The notes below the pieces were generated by a model, which was given only the letters and a program-made list of their open reading frames with translations, was not told where the DNA came from and did no database searches. DNA of 64,000 nt. It comes from Virgibacillus halotolerans. Its GTDB lineage: Bacteria > Bacillota > Bacilli > Bacillales > Amphibacillaceae. Positions 39,559 through 51,750 of the stretch are shown in pieces. The position numbers and the translations under genes are program-made. Location: positions 1 to 64,000 of the forward strand of contig NZ_JAFBEA010000010.1 in assembly GCF_016908515.1 (NCBI RefSeq). The letters are read 5' to 3'. The stretch's first letter is position 1. Each line of letters starts with the position of its first letter.

Positions 39559-40335
39559 TCATTGACTTTGTTCAATTCCAAAGCATTTTAAAGCGTTTTG
39601 TGTCGTTTGTTCACTTATTTCCGAGAATTGCATTTCCCTAAGTTCAGCGATCTTTTCCGCGACCAATTTTACATATGCTGGTTCATTTCTTTTTCCACGA
39701 TTTGGATGCGGCGCAAGGAATGGGGCATCAGTTTCCACCAATAGACGATCTAATGGAACCTGAACTGCAACTTCTTTCGGGAGCGGGGCGTTTTTAAATG
39801 TAACTGTTCCCCCTAACGAGATATAGAAGTTCATATCCAGGCACGCTTGGACATAATCAATAGAATCATTATAGCAATGCATAATACCGCCAATTTCTTG
39901 TGCATTTTCCGCCTGTAGGATCTCAATAATGTCCTCCGTTGCCTCCCGGTTATGAATAATGATCGGCATGTTCACTTTCTTTGCTAAACGAATTTGTTTG
40001 CGAAAAACTTCTTTCTGAACATCTTTCGGAGATTTATCCCAATGATAGTCCAATCCCATTTCACCGATAGCGACCACTTTCGGGTGGGAAGACAGCTCCT
40101 CAATCCAGGCTAAGTCATCCTCCGTCATGTCGATCGCATCAACTGGATGCCAGCCCACTGCCGCATAAATCGTCTCATATCGTTCAGCGATTTCAATTGC
40201 TAATGGAATCGTTTCCCGGTCAAAACCAACGACAACCATATATTCTACACCTGTATCAAATGCGCGTTGGATTACTTCCTTCCGGTCCGCTGCAAATTGT
40301 GATGCATTTACATGCATATGTGTATCAAATAACAT
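39559..40335 (-). CDS. tatD: TatD family metal-dependent DNase
   Basis: 258 residues. Metallohydrolase motifs DTHMHVNASQF (4-14), GEMGLDYHWDKSP (about 92-104), IIHNREA (about 127) and VETDAPFLAP (about 200-209) mark a TatD nuclease. ATG at 40335 has GGAGGG 5-6 nt upstream and restores the family start. Known as yabD in B. subtilis. Separated from metS by a hairpin. Confidence 0.95.
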   Translation of the reverse strand: MLFDTHMHVNASQFAADRKEVIQRAFDTGVEYMVVVGFDRETIPLAIEIAERYETIYAAVGWHPVDAIDMTEDDLAWIEELSSHPKVVAIGEMGLDYHWDKSPKDVQKEVFRKQIRLAKKVNMPIIIHNREATEDIIEILQAENAQEIGGIMHCYNDSIDYVQACLDMNFYISLGGTVTFKNAPLPKEVAVQVPLDRLLVETDAPFLAPHPNRGKRNEPAYVKLVAEKIAELREMQFSEISEQTTQNALKCFGIEQSQ

Positions 40336-40359
40336 GCTATCCCTCCTTAGAATGAAAGA

Positions 40360-40395
40360 AAAGGTCAACTTCTCATAAGAAGATTGACCTCATTG
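40360..40395 (-). terminator. metS terminator
   Basis: AGGTCAA.CTTCT / AGAAG.TTGACC hairpin with TTTTCTTTC on the minus strand between metS and tatD. Confidence 0.65.
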
Positions 40396-40445
40396 ATATT
40401 TATCTCCGTGGTTGTTAACTGTTACCATTCTGAATCAAATCCGGT

Positions 40446-42518
<2,073 letters not shown>

Positions 42519-42562
42519 TCATATAAATAAATTGAAATTTTCCCATTTTAGGAAAAATCATA

Positions 42563-42591
42563 TTGACACAAAAAGGAATTGTTGGTATTCT
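42563..42591 (+). promoter_or_regulatory. Sigma-A promoter of abrB
   Basis: TTGACA (42563-42568), 17-bp spacer, TATTCT (42586-42591), plus strand. Confidence 0.8.
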
Positions 42592-42605
42592 ATTGCATAT
42601 ACCAT

Positions 42606-42622
42606 TGTCGGAATATGACGAT
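42606..42622 (+). promoter_or_regulatory. Tandem Spo0A-like boxes downstream of the abrB promoter
   Basis: TGTCGGA (42606-42612) and TGACGAT (42616-42622) lie exactly 10 bp apart, each one base from TGNCGAA. They are downstream of the transcription start, as are the Spo0A~P repressor boxes of B. subtilis abrB. Confidence 0.65.
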
Positions 42623-42678
42623 TCTTTTCACTGTTCGAAGATACTAAATACCGGGTTTATTATTAGGGAGGAAAAAAG

Positions 42679-42954
42679 ATGAAGTCTACTGGAATTGTAA
42701 GAAAGGTTGATGAGCTGGGACGAGTGGTTATCCCAATTGAATTAAGACGTACACTTGATATTCATGAGAAAGACGCCATGGAAATATATACCGATACAAA
42801 CAGGATTATTCTCAAAAAGTATCAGCCGAACATGACCTGTTACCTCACCGGTGAAACATCTGATAACAATCTTTCACTAGCGAATGGAAAGCTTGTACTT
42901 AGTCCAGAAGGGGCGAAAGAGTTAGTTGCAGAAATTCAGTCCAGATTTGAGTAG
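42679..42954 (+). CDS. abrB: Transition-state regulator AbrB
   Basis: 91 residues: N-terminal swapped-hairpin DNA-binding domain (STGIVRKVDELGRVVIPIELRRTL, 3-26, to about 52) and a C-terminal multimerisation region. Represses post-exponential genes. The only plus-strand gene in the core block, as in B. subtilis. GGGAGG lies upstream of the ATG. Confidence 0.95.
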   Translation: MKSTGIVRKVDELGRVVIPIELRRTLDIHEKDAMEIYTDTNRIILKKYQPNMTCYLTGETSDNNLSLANGKLVLSPEGAKELVAEIQSRFE

Positions 42955-42984
42955 AGGGAATCATTTCAGCATTTGTCTTATTTA

Positions 42985-43019
42985 AAATACAACGCCTTGC
43001 TCAAGCGTTGTATTTTTTG
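42985..43019 (+). terminator. abrB terminator
   Basis: ATACAACGC / GCGTTGTAT stem with T6, plus strand, 30 bp after abrB. Confidence 0.92.
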
Positions 43020-43047
43020 CTATTAACAACCGCTTTTTCGTAAGTCT

Positions 43048-43099
43048 TGTTGATTTTGCTTTTCCCGCTGTAGTCGACTGCCCTTCGCTCCATTCAACC
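43048..43099 (-). repeat. Family C element, truncated copy 5 (minus orientation)
   Basis: Only the GCTTTTCCCGC..TAGTCGACT..CCTTC end of the element remains. It faces the full copy 6 at 43169. Confidence 0.6.
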
Positions 43100-43168
43100 A
43101 TTACAAGAGTAAATAGTCATTGTTTGATTTAATCAAGCAATAAATGTGATGAGTTGCAAAACTCAATG

Positions 43169-43298
43169 CCAGTGGAGGAAATACACGAAGACTCCAGCGG
43201 GAACAGCGAAGACGATGAGACCCCGCAATGAGCGTTCTTTGCGAGTGAGGAAGCTCATTGCGAGCCCGCGGAAAGCGTAGTGTATTTCCGGAGCGCTA
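43169..43298 (+). repeat. Family C element, copy 6 (plus orientation)
   Basis: Core CTCCAGCGGGAA, GAGACCCCGCA, GAGGAAGCTCA, CCCGCGGAAAGCG; the ends pair perfectly as GGAAATACAC/GTGTATTTCC. Confidence 0.85.
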
Positions 43299-43327
43299 CG
43301 TCTTGTCACAGTTTATAGGCTTTTTGT

Positions 43328-43410
43328 TTAGAAAACTTGGTTTTTGTCATAGCGAGAGTCTTCGTTGTACTTATGCTGGATAAGAAAGGTTTAAACTTTC
43401 TTTTCTGTCA
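43328..43410. repeat. Family A element, copy 5 (degenerate)
   Basis: Keeps GAAAACTTGG, CTTCGTTG.ACTTATG and the AAGAAAG/CTTTCTT hairpin, but the CTTGG/CCAAG stem is lost. Confidence 0.7.
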
Positions 43411-43480
43411 AAATCAACAAAGCTTTTCGGCGGGACGAACCCATCCTGCAGTCTCAATCTTTGAGAAAAGATCCTAACAA

Positions 43481-43512
43481 AAAGACTGACATTTGATATG
43501 TCAGCCTCTTTC
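43481..43512 (-). terminator. rsmI terminator
   Basis: GGCTGACAT / ATGTCAGTC hairpin followed by T5 on the minus strand. Confidence 0.87.
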
Positions 43513-43519
43513 CACCGCT

Positions 43520-44395
43520 TTATTCATCCACGTGAAATATTTGATACACGTCCCGTTTTGGCATTTTCCTGTCTGCTGCCACTTGCTTTATAGCTTCTTT
43601 ACTTGATACATTGTCTTCAGCTATATAATAATTCACATGGTCCAGAACAGATAAATGGCTCCACCATAGCAATGTCTCTTGTTCTCTAGGTGTAGTATTC
43701 CCTTCCATCACAAGACAGAACTCACCCTTTAGCTCCTGCTGCTCCACCCATACGAGGAGTTCATCAACTGTTCCGCGGACATACTCCTCAAAACGTTTAG
43801 TGAGTTCCCTAGCGATCGCCACCCGCCGATTACCAAGTTGTTCACTTATTGTCTTTAACGTATCTTTTACCCTATAGGGGGATTCATAAAATAAAAGTGT
43901 TGCCTGGAAATCTTTTAATTGGGTTAATGCCGCTGCTTTATCCTTTTTTTTCCGTGGTAAAAAACCATAAAAGTAAAATTCTCTTGCTGGAAGACCAGAA
44001 CCCACCAACGCACACAATGCCGCATTGGCACCCGGTAATACAACAACGGACTGATCATGCTCGATTGCCGCTTCTACCAATTCATACCCCGGATCAGATA
44101 TGGCAGGCATCCCGGCATCGCTAACGATCGCTATCGATTCACCGCTTTGTACACGCTCAAGCAATTGATCCGCACGTGACGCTTTATTATGTTCATGATA
44201 ACTAATCAATGATGTCGTGATTTCAAAATGGTTGAGCAGTTTTTTCGTGTTTCGTGTATCTTCAGCAGCAATGATGCTAACAGATTTCAGTACCTTCAGT
44301 GCACGATAGGTAATATCCTCTAAATTTCCAATCGGGGTCGGTACCACATATAGTACCCCTTTCGTCGGATCATCAAAGCTTTTTTGTATGTTCAA
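43520..44395 (-). CDS. rsmI: 16S rRNA 2'-O-ribose C1402 methyltransferase
   Basis: 291 residues, tetrapyrrole-methylase fold: GVLYVVPTPIGNLEDITYRAL (13-33) and SDAGMPAISDPGYELV (about 92-107). Start is TTG at 44395; GAAGTG lies 7 nt upstream. The first codons overlap the 3' end of yazA by 23 bp. Last gene of yabA-ricT-type cluster before the terminator. Confidence 0.95.
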   Translation of the reverse strand: MNIQKSFDDPTKGVLYVVPTPIGNLEDITYRALKVLKSVSIIAAEDTRNTKKLLNHFEITTSLISYHEHNKASRADQLLERVQSGESIAIVSDAGMPAISDPGYELVEAAIEHDQSVVVLPGANAALCALVGSGLPAREFYFYGFLPRKKKDKAAALTQLKDFQATLLFYESPYRVKDTLKTISEQLGNRRVAIARELTKRFEEYVRGTVDELLVWVEQQELKGEFCLVMEGNTTPREQETLLWWSHLSVLDHVNYYIAEDNVSSKEAIKQVAADRKMPKRDVYQIFHVDE

Positions 44396-44666
44396 ATTGC
44401 ATCACTTCTTTCAGCTTATCCCGGATAAGTTCGAACTTTCTTTTGCGAGACAGTTGTTTGATCTGATATTCCTTTTTTAATGCCGCTTCTTTACTGGGAA
44501 ACTTTTCAATGAAAACAACTTGAAATGGACCCCTTCCACGGGTATATTTTGCTCCTTTTCCACTCGTATGCATTTTCAGACGCTTTTCCAAATCATTGGT
44601 GTATCCTGTATATAGCGTGTTATCCTTACATTTTAACATATATACAATATGCTCATGATCTTCCAT
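44373..44666 (-). CDS. yazA: GIY-YIG endonuclease-domain protein (YazA-like)
   Basis: 97 residues; [42 protein letters not shown] is a GIY-YIG nuclease domain (about 4-80, UPF0213/SLX1-like). Cellular role unknown. ATG at 44666 follows AGAGG and overlaps the upstream methyltransferase gene by 14 bp. Confidence 0.92.
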   Translation of the reverse strand: MEDHEHIVYMLKCKDNTLYTGYTNDLEKRLKMHTSGKGAKYTRGRGPFQVVFIEKFPSKEAALKKEYQIKQLSRKRKFELIRDKLKEVMQFEHTKKL

Positions 44667-45399
44667 AAATAATATCCTCTGCTTCATTTGTATATGTCCC
44701 ATCACTATTGTAAATATATAGTGGCGGTAAAATTTTCAAATCCGCTTTCCCATCACGAATGCCTTCTACCAATAGCATATTCGCCTCTTTACCCTTTTTT
44801 GGATAGACCAATTGCAGCCGCTTAGGCTCCAGTCTGTACGCGCGAAACAATGTGATGATATCGACTAACCTGCCAGGTCGATGAACCATGGCCACTTTCC
44901 CGCCCGGACGAACATGTAATTTGCAAGCCTTCACAACGTCCTCTAACGTACAATAAACCTCATGCCTGGCAATCGTCAGAAATTCATTATGATTATGCTC
45001 GGTTTTCGCTGGCGTCGGAAAATAGGGTGGATTACATGTGACTACATCGAAGCTGCTCTGACCGAGCATTGGTTGCATTTCTTTCAAATCACCATGAATC
45101 AGGTTGATTTGATCTGATAGCTTATTAAGCGCCACATTACGTTCCGCCATACCAAATATTCTTTCCTGTATCTCTACACCTGTAATATTAGCCTGCGTAC
45201 GCTTCGATAACAGAAGCGGGATCACGCCGTTTCCTGTACATAGATCTAAAATTTTACCCCGCTTTATCGGTACATAGGCAAATTCAGCAAGCAGTACAGC
45301 ATCGAGTGAAAAGGAAAAAGCGGACGGACTTTGTATTATCTTCATACTTTCATCTGCTAATAAATAATCAAATCGTTCATCATGATATAACTGAACCAT
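44653..45399 (-). CDS. yabB: tRNA1(Val) adenine-N6 methyltransferase family protein (YabB-like)
   Basis: 248 residues. SAM site [13 protein letters not shown] (about 50-62) and amino-methylase motif CNPPYFP (about 121-127) place it in the TrmN6 family; tRNA substrate is inferred. It overlaps yazA. Upstream are a family A element and the yabA terminator. Confidence 0.92.
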   Translation of the reverse strand: MVQLYHDERFDYLLADESMKIIQSPSAFSFSLDAVLLAEFAYVPIKRGKILDLCTGNGVIPLLLSKRTQANITGVEIQERIFGMAERNVALNKLSDQINLIHGDLKEMQPMLGQSSFDVVTCNPPYFPTPAKTEHNHNEFLTIARHEVYCTLEDVVKACKLHVRPGGKVAMVHRPGRLVDIITLFRAYRLEPKRLQLVYPKKGKEANMLLVEGIRDGKADLKILPPLYIYNSDGTYTNEAEDIIYGRS

Positions 45400-45416
45400 A
45401 TTTAACTCCTATCACG

Positions 45417-45509
45417 TTAGAAAACTTGGCTTATCGCCAAGTCTTAATGGCGGAAGCCTTCGTTAAACTTATACGGGTTTCCTAAAAGTTTATATTTTCC
45501 TATCAGTGT
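45417..45509. repeat. Family A element, copy 6
   Basis: Minus-strand RNA: GGCTTCCGCC/GGCGATAAGCC or CTTGG/CCAAG plus TTTTCTAA. The 5' part is the second type (ACTGATAGGAAAA), shared with copy 7. Follows the yabA terminator. Confidence 0.88.
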
Positions 45510-45510
45510 A

Positions 45511-45542
45511 AAGAAAAGCTGTCTCATCATTCGAGACAGCCA
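45511..45542 (-). terminator. yabA terminator
   Basis: GGCTGTCTC / GAGACAGC hairpin with TTTTCTTT on the minus strand. Confidence 0.88.
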
Positions 45543-45551
45543 ACTCACAAG

Positions 45552-45902
45552 TTATTTTGCTTTATTCAGGAAATCAAGGCAAAAGATACAATCCTCGTCT
45601 TGTCTTGGGCTGCCAAATTCCAAGTTACAAATATGAAAGCCTTCATCATACAGTCTGGCTAAATTATCATATCCTTCACCAGGGATTTCTCCCTTTGCAG
45701 CATTTGAATTGGTAACTTCTTTAATGATATCCGCATCTGTATTATCTAAACGGTTTCTTAAATGGTGATTTTCTGTTGCCAGGCGGTGATTTTCTTCCAA
45801 TAAATCACGCAATCGCCCCTTTAAATCACCAAGTTGTTCATATAATTCACCAATTTGTTGTTCCATATCTGATACCTGATCAAATATTTGTCTATTGTTC
45901 AT
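45552..45902 (-). CDS. yabA: Replication initiation control protein YabA
   Basis: 116 residues: N-terminal coiled coil (1-60, heptad leucines) and C-terminal zinc region with H..C.....CIFC. Binds DnaA and DnaN to limit initiation (B. subtilis). Sits downstream of ricT, with a 15-bp gap, as in B. subtilis. Confidence 0.94.
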   Translation of the reverse strand: MNNRQIFDQVSDMEQQIGELYEQLGDLKGRLRDLLEENHRLATENHHLRNRLDNTDADIIKEVTNSNAAKGEIPGEGYDNLARLYDEGFHICNLEFGSPRQDEDCIFCLDFLNKAK

Positions 45903-45917
45903 GCTATCTCACCCCAA

Positions 45918-46739
45918 TTATTCTGTGGCAGAAATAATTCCTTCATCAATCAGTTCATCTAGAGTATATTCAATTACACGCTCTTTGTCAGGAATTTCGA
46001 TTTGGATGAGTCGTTCCAGCATGTTTAAACCAACTACTTTTCCTTTTCCGAAGGATGTCCTAATAGCCTGTCCCATATCCGGTAAATCACGCTTCGCTGC
46101 TTCATAATCATCATTTTCATACTTTAAGCAGCACATTAACCGACCACATAATCCGGATATCTTCGCTGGATTCAATGACAAGTTTTGATCCTTTGCCATT
46201 TTTATGGATACTGGTTCAAAATCGCCAAGGAATGTGGAGCAACAAAGCATCCGGCCACACGGACCAATGCCACCCAGCATTTTCGCCTCATCTCGAACAC
46301 CAATTTGTCGTAGTTCTATACGTGTTTTAAACATCGACGCTAAATCTTTTACTAAATTACGGAAATCCACCCTTCCATCTGCCGTAAAATAGAAAATGAT
46401 TTTATTGCGATCAAATGTATATTCTACCTCTACTAGATTCATATCCAGTCTATGTTCTACAATCTTATTTGTTCCGGTTTGAAAGGCCTTTGTTGCATGC
46501 TCCTGGTTTTCAATAACCGTTCGCTTGTCCTGTTCATCCGCAACGCGAATCACTTTCTTTAAAGGAAGTACAACATCTTCTTCCTCGACCTGTTTATTGG
46601 TAACAACTACTTTACCAAATTCAATCCCACGCACCGTCTCCACAATCACATAGCAATCTTGCGAAATATCGCAGACGCCGGGATCAAAATAATATATTTT
46701 ACCCGCCTTTTTAAAGCGGACACCAATTACTTCTATCAT
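45918..46739 (-). CDS. ricT: PSP1-domain protein RicT (YaaT), Y-complex subunit
   Basis: 273 residues. PSP1 C-terminal domain (about 60-145) and cysteine-rich GPCGRMLCCSTFLGDF and GLCGRLMCCLKYE (about 145-200), which bind Fe-S clusters in the RicA-RicF-RicT complex acting with RNase Y. ATG at 46739 has GGGGTGA upstream and lies 7 bp after holB. Confidence 0.95.
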   Translation of the reverse strand: MIEVIGVRFKKAGKIYYFDPGVCDISQDCYVIVETVRGIEFGKVVVTNKQVEEEDVVLPLKKVIRVADEQDKRTVIENQEHATKAFQTGTNKIVEHRLDMNLVEVEYTFDRNKIIFYFTADGRVDFRNLVKDLASMFKTRIELRQIGVRDEAKMLGGIGPCGRMLCCSTFLGDFEPVSIKMAKDQNLSLNPAKISGLCGRLMCCLKYENDDYEAAKRDLPDMGQAIRTSFGKGKVVGLNMLERLIQIEIPDKERVIEYTLDELIDEGIISATE

Positions 46740-46746
46740 TCTAATA

Positions 46747-47736
46747 TCACCCCTGTATTTGAAGTGTAAGTTGTTCAATCACTAATGTAGGATTGACATT
46801 TTGCTTCAAATTTCTTTTTGCTTGTAAAATAGCATTTAAAGCATCCACTAATTTTTCCTGAGAAAAGGACATCGCTGCTTTCTCAAGCAATGTATCATCT
46901 GAAGCGAAAAACACCATCGCTTCTTCATTACCTATATGGAAATATAGAATATCCTTACATGCCAACAGCAGCAAATCAAGCCCTTGCTCCTGCTCATTTC
47001 GTTCCTTAAAATGGGGAACCCATCGACTATGAATAAATAGGAAAACATCTTCCGGATGATCTGAAAATGTTTCTATCAATTGTACCACTAAGCTTCTTGC
47101 AGTGGCAAACCGTGTATCCTGGTTCAATAAGAAAGCTTCATCCAGGTTATTAGTTAAAGCACCCATTAATATCGCATCTTTTCCACCCATGCCCTGTTCT
47201 GTTAATTGCTGCTCAAACAAGACCGGATTTAGCGGCTGCAAGTCAATGACTTGGCAACGGGAGCGAATTGTCGGGATAATGGACTGACTATTTTCTGTTA
47301 GCATAATCGCTATTGTTTGTTTACTTGGTTCTTCTAAAAACTTTAAAATCCGGTTTGCTGCATTTAATGTTAAGGTGTCAGCACCTTTAATAATATATAC
47401 TTTTTTATTGGATTCAAGTCCGGAATACGTAAATTCCCTCTGTAAATTTCTAATCTGTTCTATTTTAATCGATTGTCCATCCGGTATAATCCAATGAACA
47501 TCTGGATGATTCCCGGAGGCAATGCGTTTACAAGCATTACATTCCTGGCATGGCTCAATCCCTTGTTTATGCTCACAAAACAATCCCTTTGTGATCAATA
47601 AGGCGATTGCTTCTTTTCCAGTGCCACGCTCTCCTTGAAGTAAATAAGCATGAGAAATGCGGTCCTTTTTGATGCTATTGGTAATAATTTTACTTGCTAA
47701 CGGTTGAACTTCTGCAACCTCAGACCACGTTTTCAT
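46747..47736 (-). CDS. holB: DNA polymerase III delta' subunit
   Basis: 329 residues; AAA+ clamp-loader subunit. Altered P-loop GERGTGKEAIA (34-44) and four cysteines C..C.EC.AC for zinc. Works with DnaX and HolA to load DnaN. Between yaaR and ricT as in B. subtilis. Confidence 0.95.
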   Translation of the reverse strand: MKTWSEVAEVQPLASKIITNSIKKDRISHAYLLQGERGTGKEAIALLITKGLFCEHKQGIEPCQECNACKRIASGNHPDVHWIIPDGQSIKIEQIRNLQREFTYSGLESNKKVYIIKGADTLTLNAANRILKFLEEPSKQTIAIMLTENSQSIIPTIRSRCQVIDLQPLNPVLFEQQLTEQGMGGKDAILMGALTNNLDEAFLLNQDTRFATARSLVVQLIETFSDHPEDVFLFIHSRWVPHFKERNEQEQGLDLLLLACKDILYFHIGNEEAMVFFASDDTLLEKAAMSFSQEKLVDALNAILQAKRNLKQNVNPTLVIEQLTLQIQG

Positions 47737-47754
47737 AAATACCCTTCCTTACTC

Positions 47755-48189
47755 TTACCCATATATGTTAATCAGCAGTCCCTTAATCTCGCCAATGAGG
47801 CCCAATAAGTCTACTGTCTTTTTTTCTTGATTCATAATTTCCTCGGTTAACGCCATTAATTTTTCATCGACTTCTTTTATAAGTGCTAAATTACGATTTT
47901 GTCCATCAATATTAAAGCTGTTTGACTTTTGTAAGTCAAGTCCACTTGATACTGTTTCCTGTAAAAATCCTTTCACCATTCGTTTGAACTTTACTAAATC
48001 ACGAAAGGTATGAAATCGCGCTAGTTTGTTCCCTTGTAATGTAATATTTTTCATTAATTGCTGTAATTCCTGCTGCTTCAAATGTTTGGTTTGGGACTGA
48101 ACCATTTTGTTAAATGTCTGCGCCTCGCTGGCTGGTGTACGTGTAAAGTTCGCTTCTGTCTGCGCCCTTAATTCTTGGTTGATTTTCAT
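47755..48189 (-). CDS. yaaR: DUF327 protein (YaaR-like)
   Basis: 144 residues, mostly predicted alpha-helical and charged, with KQQELQQLMKNITLQGNKLARFHTFRDLVKFKRMVKGFL typical of the family. Function unknown. Between darA and holB. Confidence 0.9.
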   Translation of the reverse strand: MKINQELRAQTEANFTRTPASEAQTFNKMVQSQTKHLKQQELQQLMKNITLQGNKLARFHTFRDLVKFKRMVKGFLQETVSSGLDLQKSNSFNIDGQNRNLALIKEVDEKLMALTEEIMNQEKKTVDLLGLIGEIKGLLINIYG

Positions 48190-48222
48190 GTGTTCAGTCC
48201 CTTCCCCTCTGATTAAACCCTA

Positions 48223-49192
<970 letters not shown>

Positions 49193-49196
<4 letters not shown>

Positions 49197-50620
49197 GTGT
49201 TCACTTCTCCTTTGTTTCTGTAAACCTTGATGCCGTCTTCCCTTTGCTGTATGCGAACACCCTGCTTCAGCATATATTCGATTGCTTCAATATGTGCCGC
49301 TGTTATTGTTTCTCCTTTAAGGATCAAAGGAATGCCGGGTGGATACGGAATAATCGCCTCTGCAGCGATATATCCTGCCCCTTCATGAAAAGGAACTTGT
49401 ATCGTTTGTAATCGATTCATTGCTTGATAAGACAAAGCCAATTCCTGAATAGGATGTGTAAAAAGCCCTGTTACCTCTATTGTAGCATGATTTACATTAT
49501 TTTTTAATTGTTCACACACGCTTTTCACTATTTTTATTAACCTGTTCCTTTTCTGAAATGGTGCCAATCCATGGATAAATAAAATCTGATCATCGGTAAC
49601 GAGTTCCGGATAGACGCCTTCTTTTTCAAAGAGATTTGCTATTTCTTTGGCCGAAAACCCTTGTTTCACGTGTAACGTTAACTTTAATGGATCATCTGAG
49701 AGATGGATATCCCAATTATCGGGCGCCTCTAATGCTTCTCTGACTTGTTCAACGCTTTCTAGTATGTCTGTCATTGTTTCCTTTGTCATGGTTGCTAAAA
49801 AGGAACGTGCAATATCTAAAGATGCCATTAATGGATAGGACGGACTGCTTGATTGAATCATTTGTAGAAAGTGTGCAATCCGTTCTTTAGAAACGAATGT
49901 CGATTTCATATGTAAATAAGAAGCCATTGTCATTGCAGGTGCCATCTTATGCGCGGATTGGACAACCACATCCGCTCCTAATGCTAAAGCAGGGGCAGGG
50001 AATGGACCTCCTAATGAGAAATGAACACCATGTGCTTCATCTACCAACACTGGAATATGGTGATGATGTGCCAGCTCAATCATTCCCTTGATGTTATAAG
50101 TTTTTCCAAAGTAATCGGGGTAAGTTAGTATAACTGCTTTGGCATCCGAATGACTTTGCAGTGCTTTATCTAACGTGTCGATAGAGGGGCTCGTGTAGCG
50201 ACCAACGATAGCATCATATTCTGGCGCAATAAAAACTGGGCTTGCCCCACTTAGCTCCAAACCGTTCATAATCGATTTATGACTATTACGCTGTACAATC
50301 ACTTCATCTCCAGCGTTGCAGGTTGCTAGAATCATCGCCAAGTTTCCCGCAGTACTTCCACCGACAAGGAAAAAGGTATGTTCAGTGCGGAAAAATGCTG
50401 CTGCTAACTTTTCCGCTTCAGCAATAGACTCTGTCGGGGCGTGCAAGTCATCTAAACCTGGAATCTCTGTCATATCCATCTTGAGAATTGCATCAAAATG
50501 GGATCGGGCATAGGCAGGGAACACATCTCCATTCTTATGACCAGGCACATGAAAGGATGTAGGATTTGTCTCATTAAGTTGTTTTAATATTTGGTAGATA
50601 GGAACTTGATGCTGATCCAT
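49193..50620 (-). CDS. yaaO: Orn/Lys/Arg decarboxylase-family protein (YaaO-like)
   Basis: 475 residues; PLP fold type [11 protein letters not shown] at the N-terminus, [10 protein letters not shown] and the PLP lysine in [11 protein letters not shown] (about 222-232). The N-terminal wing domain of inducible decarboxylases is missing, as in YaaO/SpeA-like enzymes. Substrate (Arg, Lys or Orn) cannot be told from sequence. Lies between csfB and tmk; xpaC and yaaN of B. subtilis are absent. Confidence 0.9.
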
Positions 50621-50662
50621 GGTATGATTCCTCCTTCCGATTTTCTATTACAATACCATTGT

Positions 50663-50703
50663 AACAAAAAAAGCCTTTGCAAGTGATTGCGCAAAGACTT
50701 TCA
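50663..50703 (-). terminator. csfB terminator
   Basis: GTCTTTGC / GCAAAGGC hairpin followed by T7 on the minus strand. Confidence 0.87.
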
Positions 50704-50707
50704 TTTT

Positions 50708-50899
50708 CTAAGAGTATAGTTTAGGTTGGTTCACATTTTTTAACTTCCTTAGATAGTAGCTATACTTTTCTTCTCTTGGCTCTGTGTGAATCATATTATG
50801 CTCACAGTCTGTACAAATAAATAGGGTGTATAAATGAATTCCTTTCGCCTTTTCTTCCTCACATATACCGCACCGTTCCAATGGAATTGTTTGTTTCAT
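50708..50899 (-). CDS. csfB: Anti-sigma-G factor CsfB (Gin)
   Basis: 63 residues with two CxxC pairs (CGIC 10-13, CTDC 29-32), a zinc-binding treble-clef-like protein. Gin blocks sigma-G (and sigma-E) during sporulation. A sigma-F promoter lies upstream. The rRNA operon that separates csfB from bofA in B. subtilis is absent. Confidence 0.92.
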   Translation of the reverse strand: MKQTIPLERCGICEEEKAKGIHLYTLFICTDCEHNMIHTEPREEKYSYYLRKLKNVNQPKLYS

Positions 50900-50922
50900 G
50901 TTTCCCCACCTCCGTTAGCAAA

Positions 50923-50953
50923 TAGTATCTCCTAATCTAACGGAATCTATACA
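50923..50953 (-). promoter_or_regulatory. Sigma-F promoter of csfB
   Basis: Minus strand TGTATA (50948-50953), 15-bp spacer, GGAGATACTA (50923-50932), full match to the sigma-F consensus. Confidence 0.78.
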
Positions 50954-50970
50954 AGGAAACTTTGAAACTT

Positions 50971-51243
50971 TTATATCAAAAAAAAGTGAATGGCTGCAAG
51001 AGAGGCTACACCGAACAATCCAAGTAATCCTGACACAACTACCGTAAACAGATTGATAGGAACATGCAGCCCAACTGCCCCACCTAAAACATTAAGGAAA
51101 AATAAGAACAAAATACCAATTCCCAGCTTGACCGTTGTCTGTCCAATAAACCGCATTGGCTTTACCGGGGCACCAACAAATAGCAGTACGATAATTAAAG
51201 CAACCATAATGGAAATAACGATTACAGAATTCAAAGTAAACAT
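50971..51243 (-). CDS. bofA: Pro-sigma-K processing inhibitor BofA
   Basis: 90 residues, two or three membrane helices (about 6-24, 36-58, 65-88). Inhibits the SpoIVFB protease in the outer forespore membrane. C-terminal NLFTVVVSGLLGLFGVASLAAIHFFLI is conserved. Between yaaL and csfB. Confidence 0.93.
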   Translation of the reverse strand: MFTLNSVIVISIMVALIIVLLFVGAPVKPMRFIGQTTVKLGIGILFLFFLNVLGGAVGLHVPINLFTVVVSGLLGLFGVASLAAIHFFLI

Positions 51244-51315
51244 CTCCTCTTCCTTGTCCTCTTAATAGTACATATGCTAGAAGTTTGGAAAAAAGAACGC
51301 GGAAAAAGATGTCCT

Positions 51316-51448
51316 TACACTGGTTTCCTAAAAGTTATACTTTCCTATCCGTGTTAGAAAACTTGGCTTATCACCAAGCCTTTAATGGTGAAAGCCTTAG
51401 TTGCACTTATACTGGTTTCCTATAAAAGGTATATTTTCCTATCAGTGT
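51316..51448. repeat. Family A element, copy 7, plus a duplicated end
   Basis: Full copy 51354-51448, preceded by an extra tail segment 51316-51353 (CACTGGTTTCCTAAAAG...). Minus-strand RNA: GGCTTTCACC/GGTGATAAGCC or CTTGG/CCAAG plus TTTTCTAA. Between yaaL terminator and bofA. Confidence 0.88.
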
Positions 51449-51449
51449 A

Positions 51450-51490
51450 AAAAAGACAAAAGGGAAAGGTCCGCATTTGTCTTTTTATTT
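51450..51490 (-). terminator. yaaL terminator
   Basis: AAAAGACAAA / TTTTGTCT hairpin with T6 tail, minus strand, in the yaaL-bofA gap. Confidence 0.75.
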
Positions 51491-51518
51491 TACTATTCTA
51501 TTCTATTTTATTCATCTA

Positions 51519-51734
51519 TTAAAGGTGTGCTGCTGCATTGATTTGCCGATGTCTGGCTTCACGGAGCAAAAATAAATATTTTGCACGCGCAAGGTTTTCC
51601 CGATACTGACTATCTGCAGTTGGTTCGATGCTTTTTTCAACGAGCGATTCGATTTGTTTCCATTCAAGCTGCAAAGCATAGATTGTATTTAATAGTTCTT
51701 CATCCATATCACTTTTCTTTATCTTTTTAGCCAT
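51519..51734 (-). CDS. yaaL: DUF2508 protein (YaaL-like)
   Basis: 71 residues, helical and charged: LLNTIYALQLEWKQIESLVEKSIEP is typical. Function unknown. Follows recR as in B. subtilis. ATG at 51734 has AGGTGG 5 nt upstream; an earlier GTG overlaps that site. Confidence 0.88.
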   Translation of the reverse strand: MAKKIKKSDMDEELLNTIYALQLEWKQIESLVEKSIEPTADSQYRENLARAKYLFLLREARHRQINAAAHL

Positions 51735-51750
51735 GTGATCCACCTAACTT

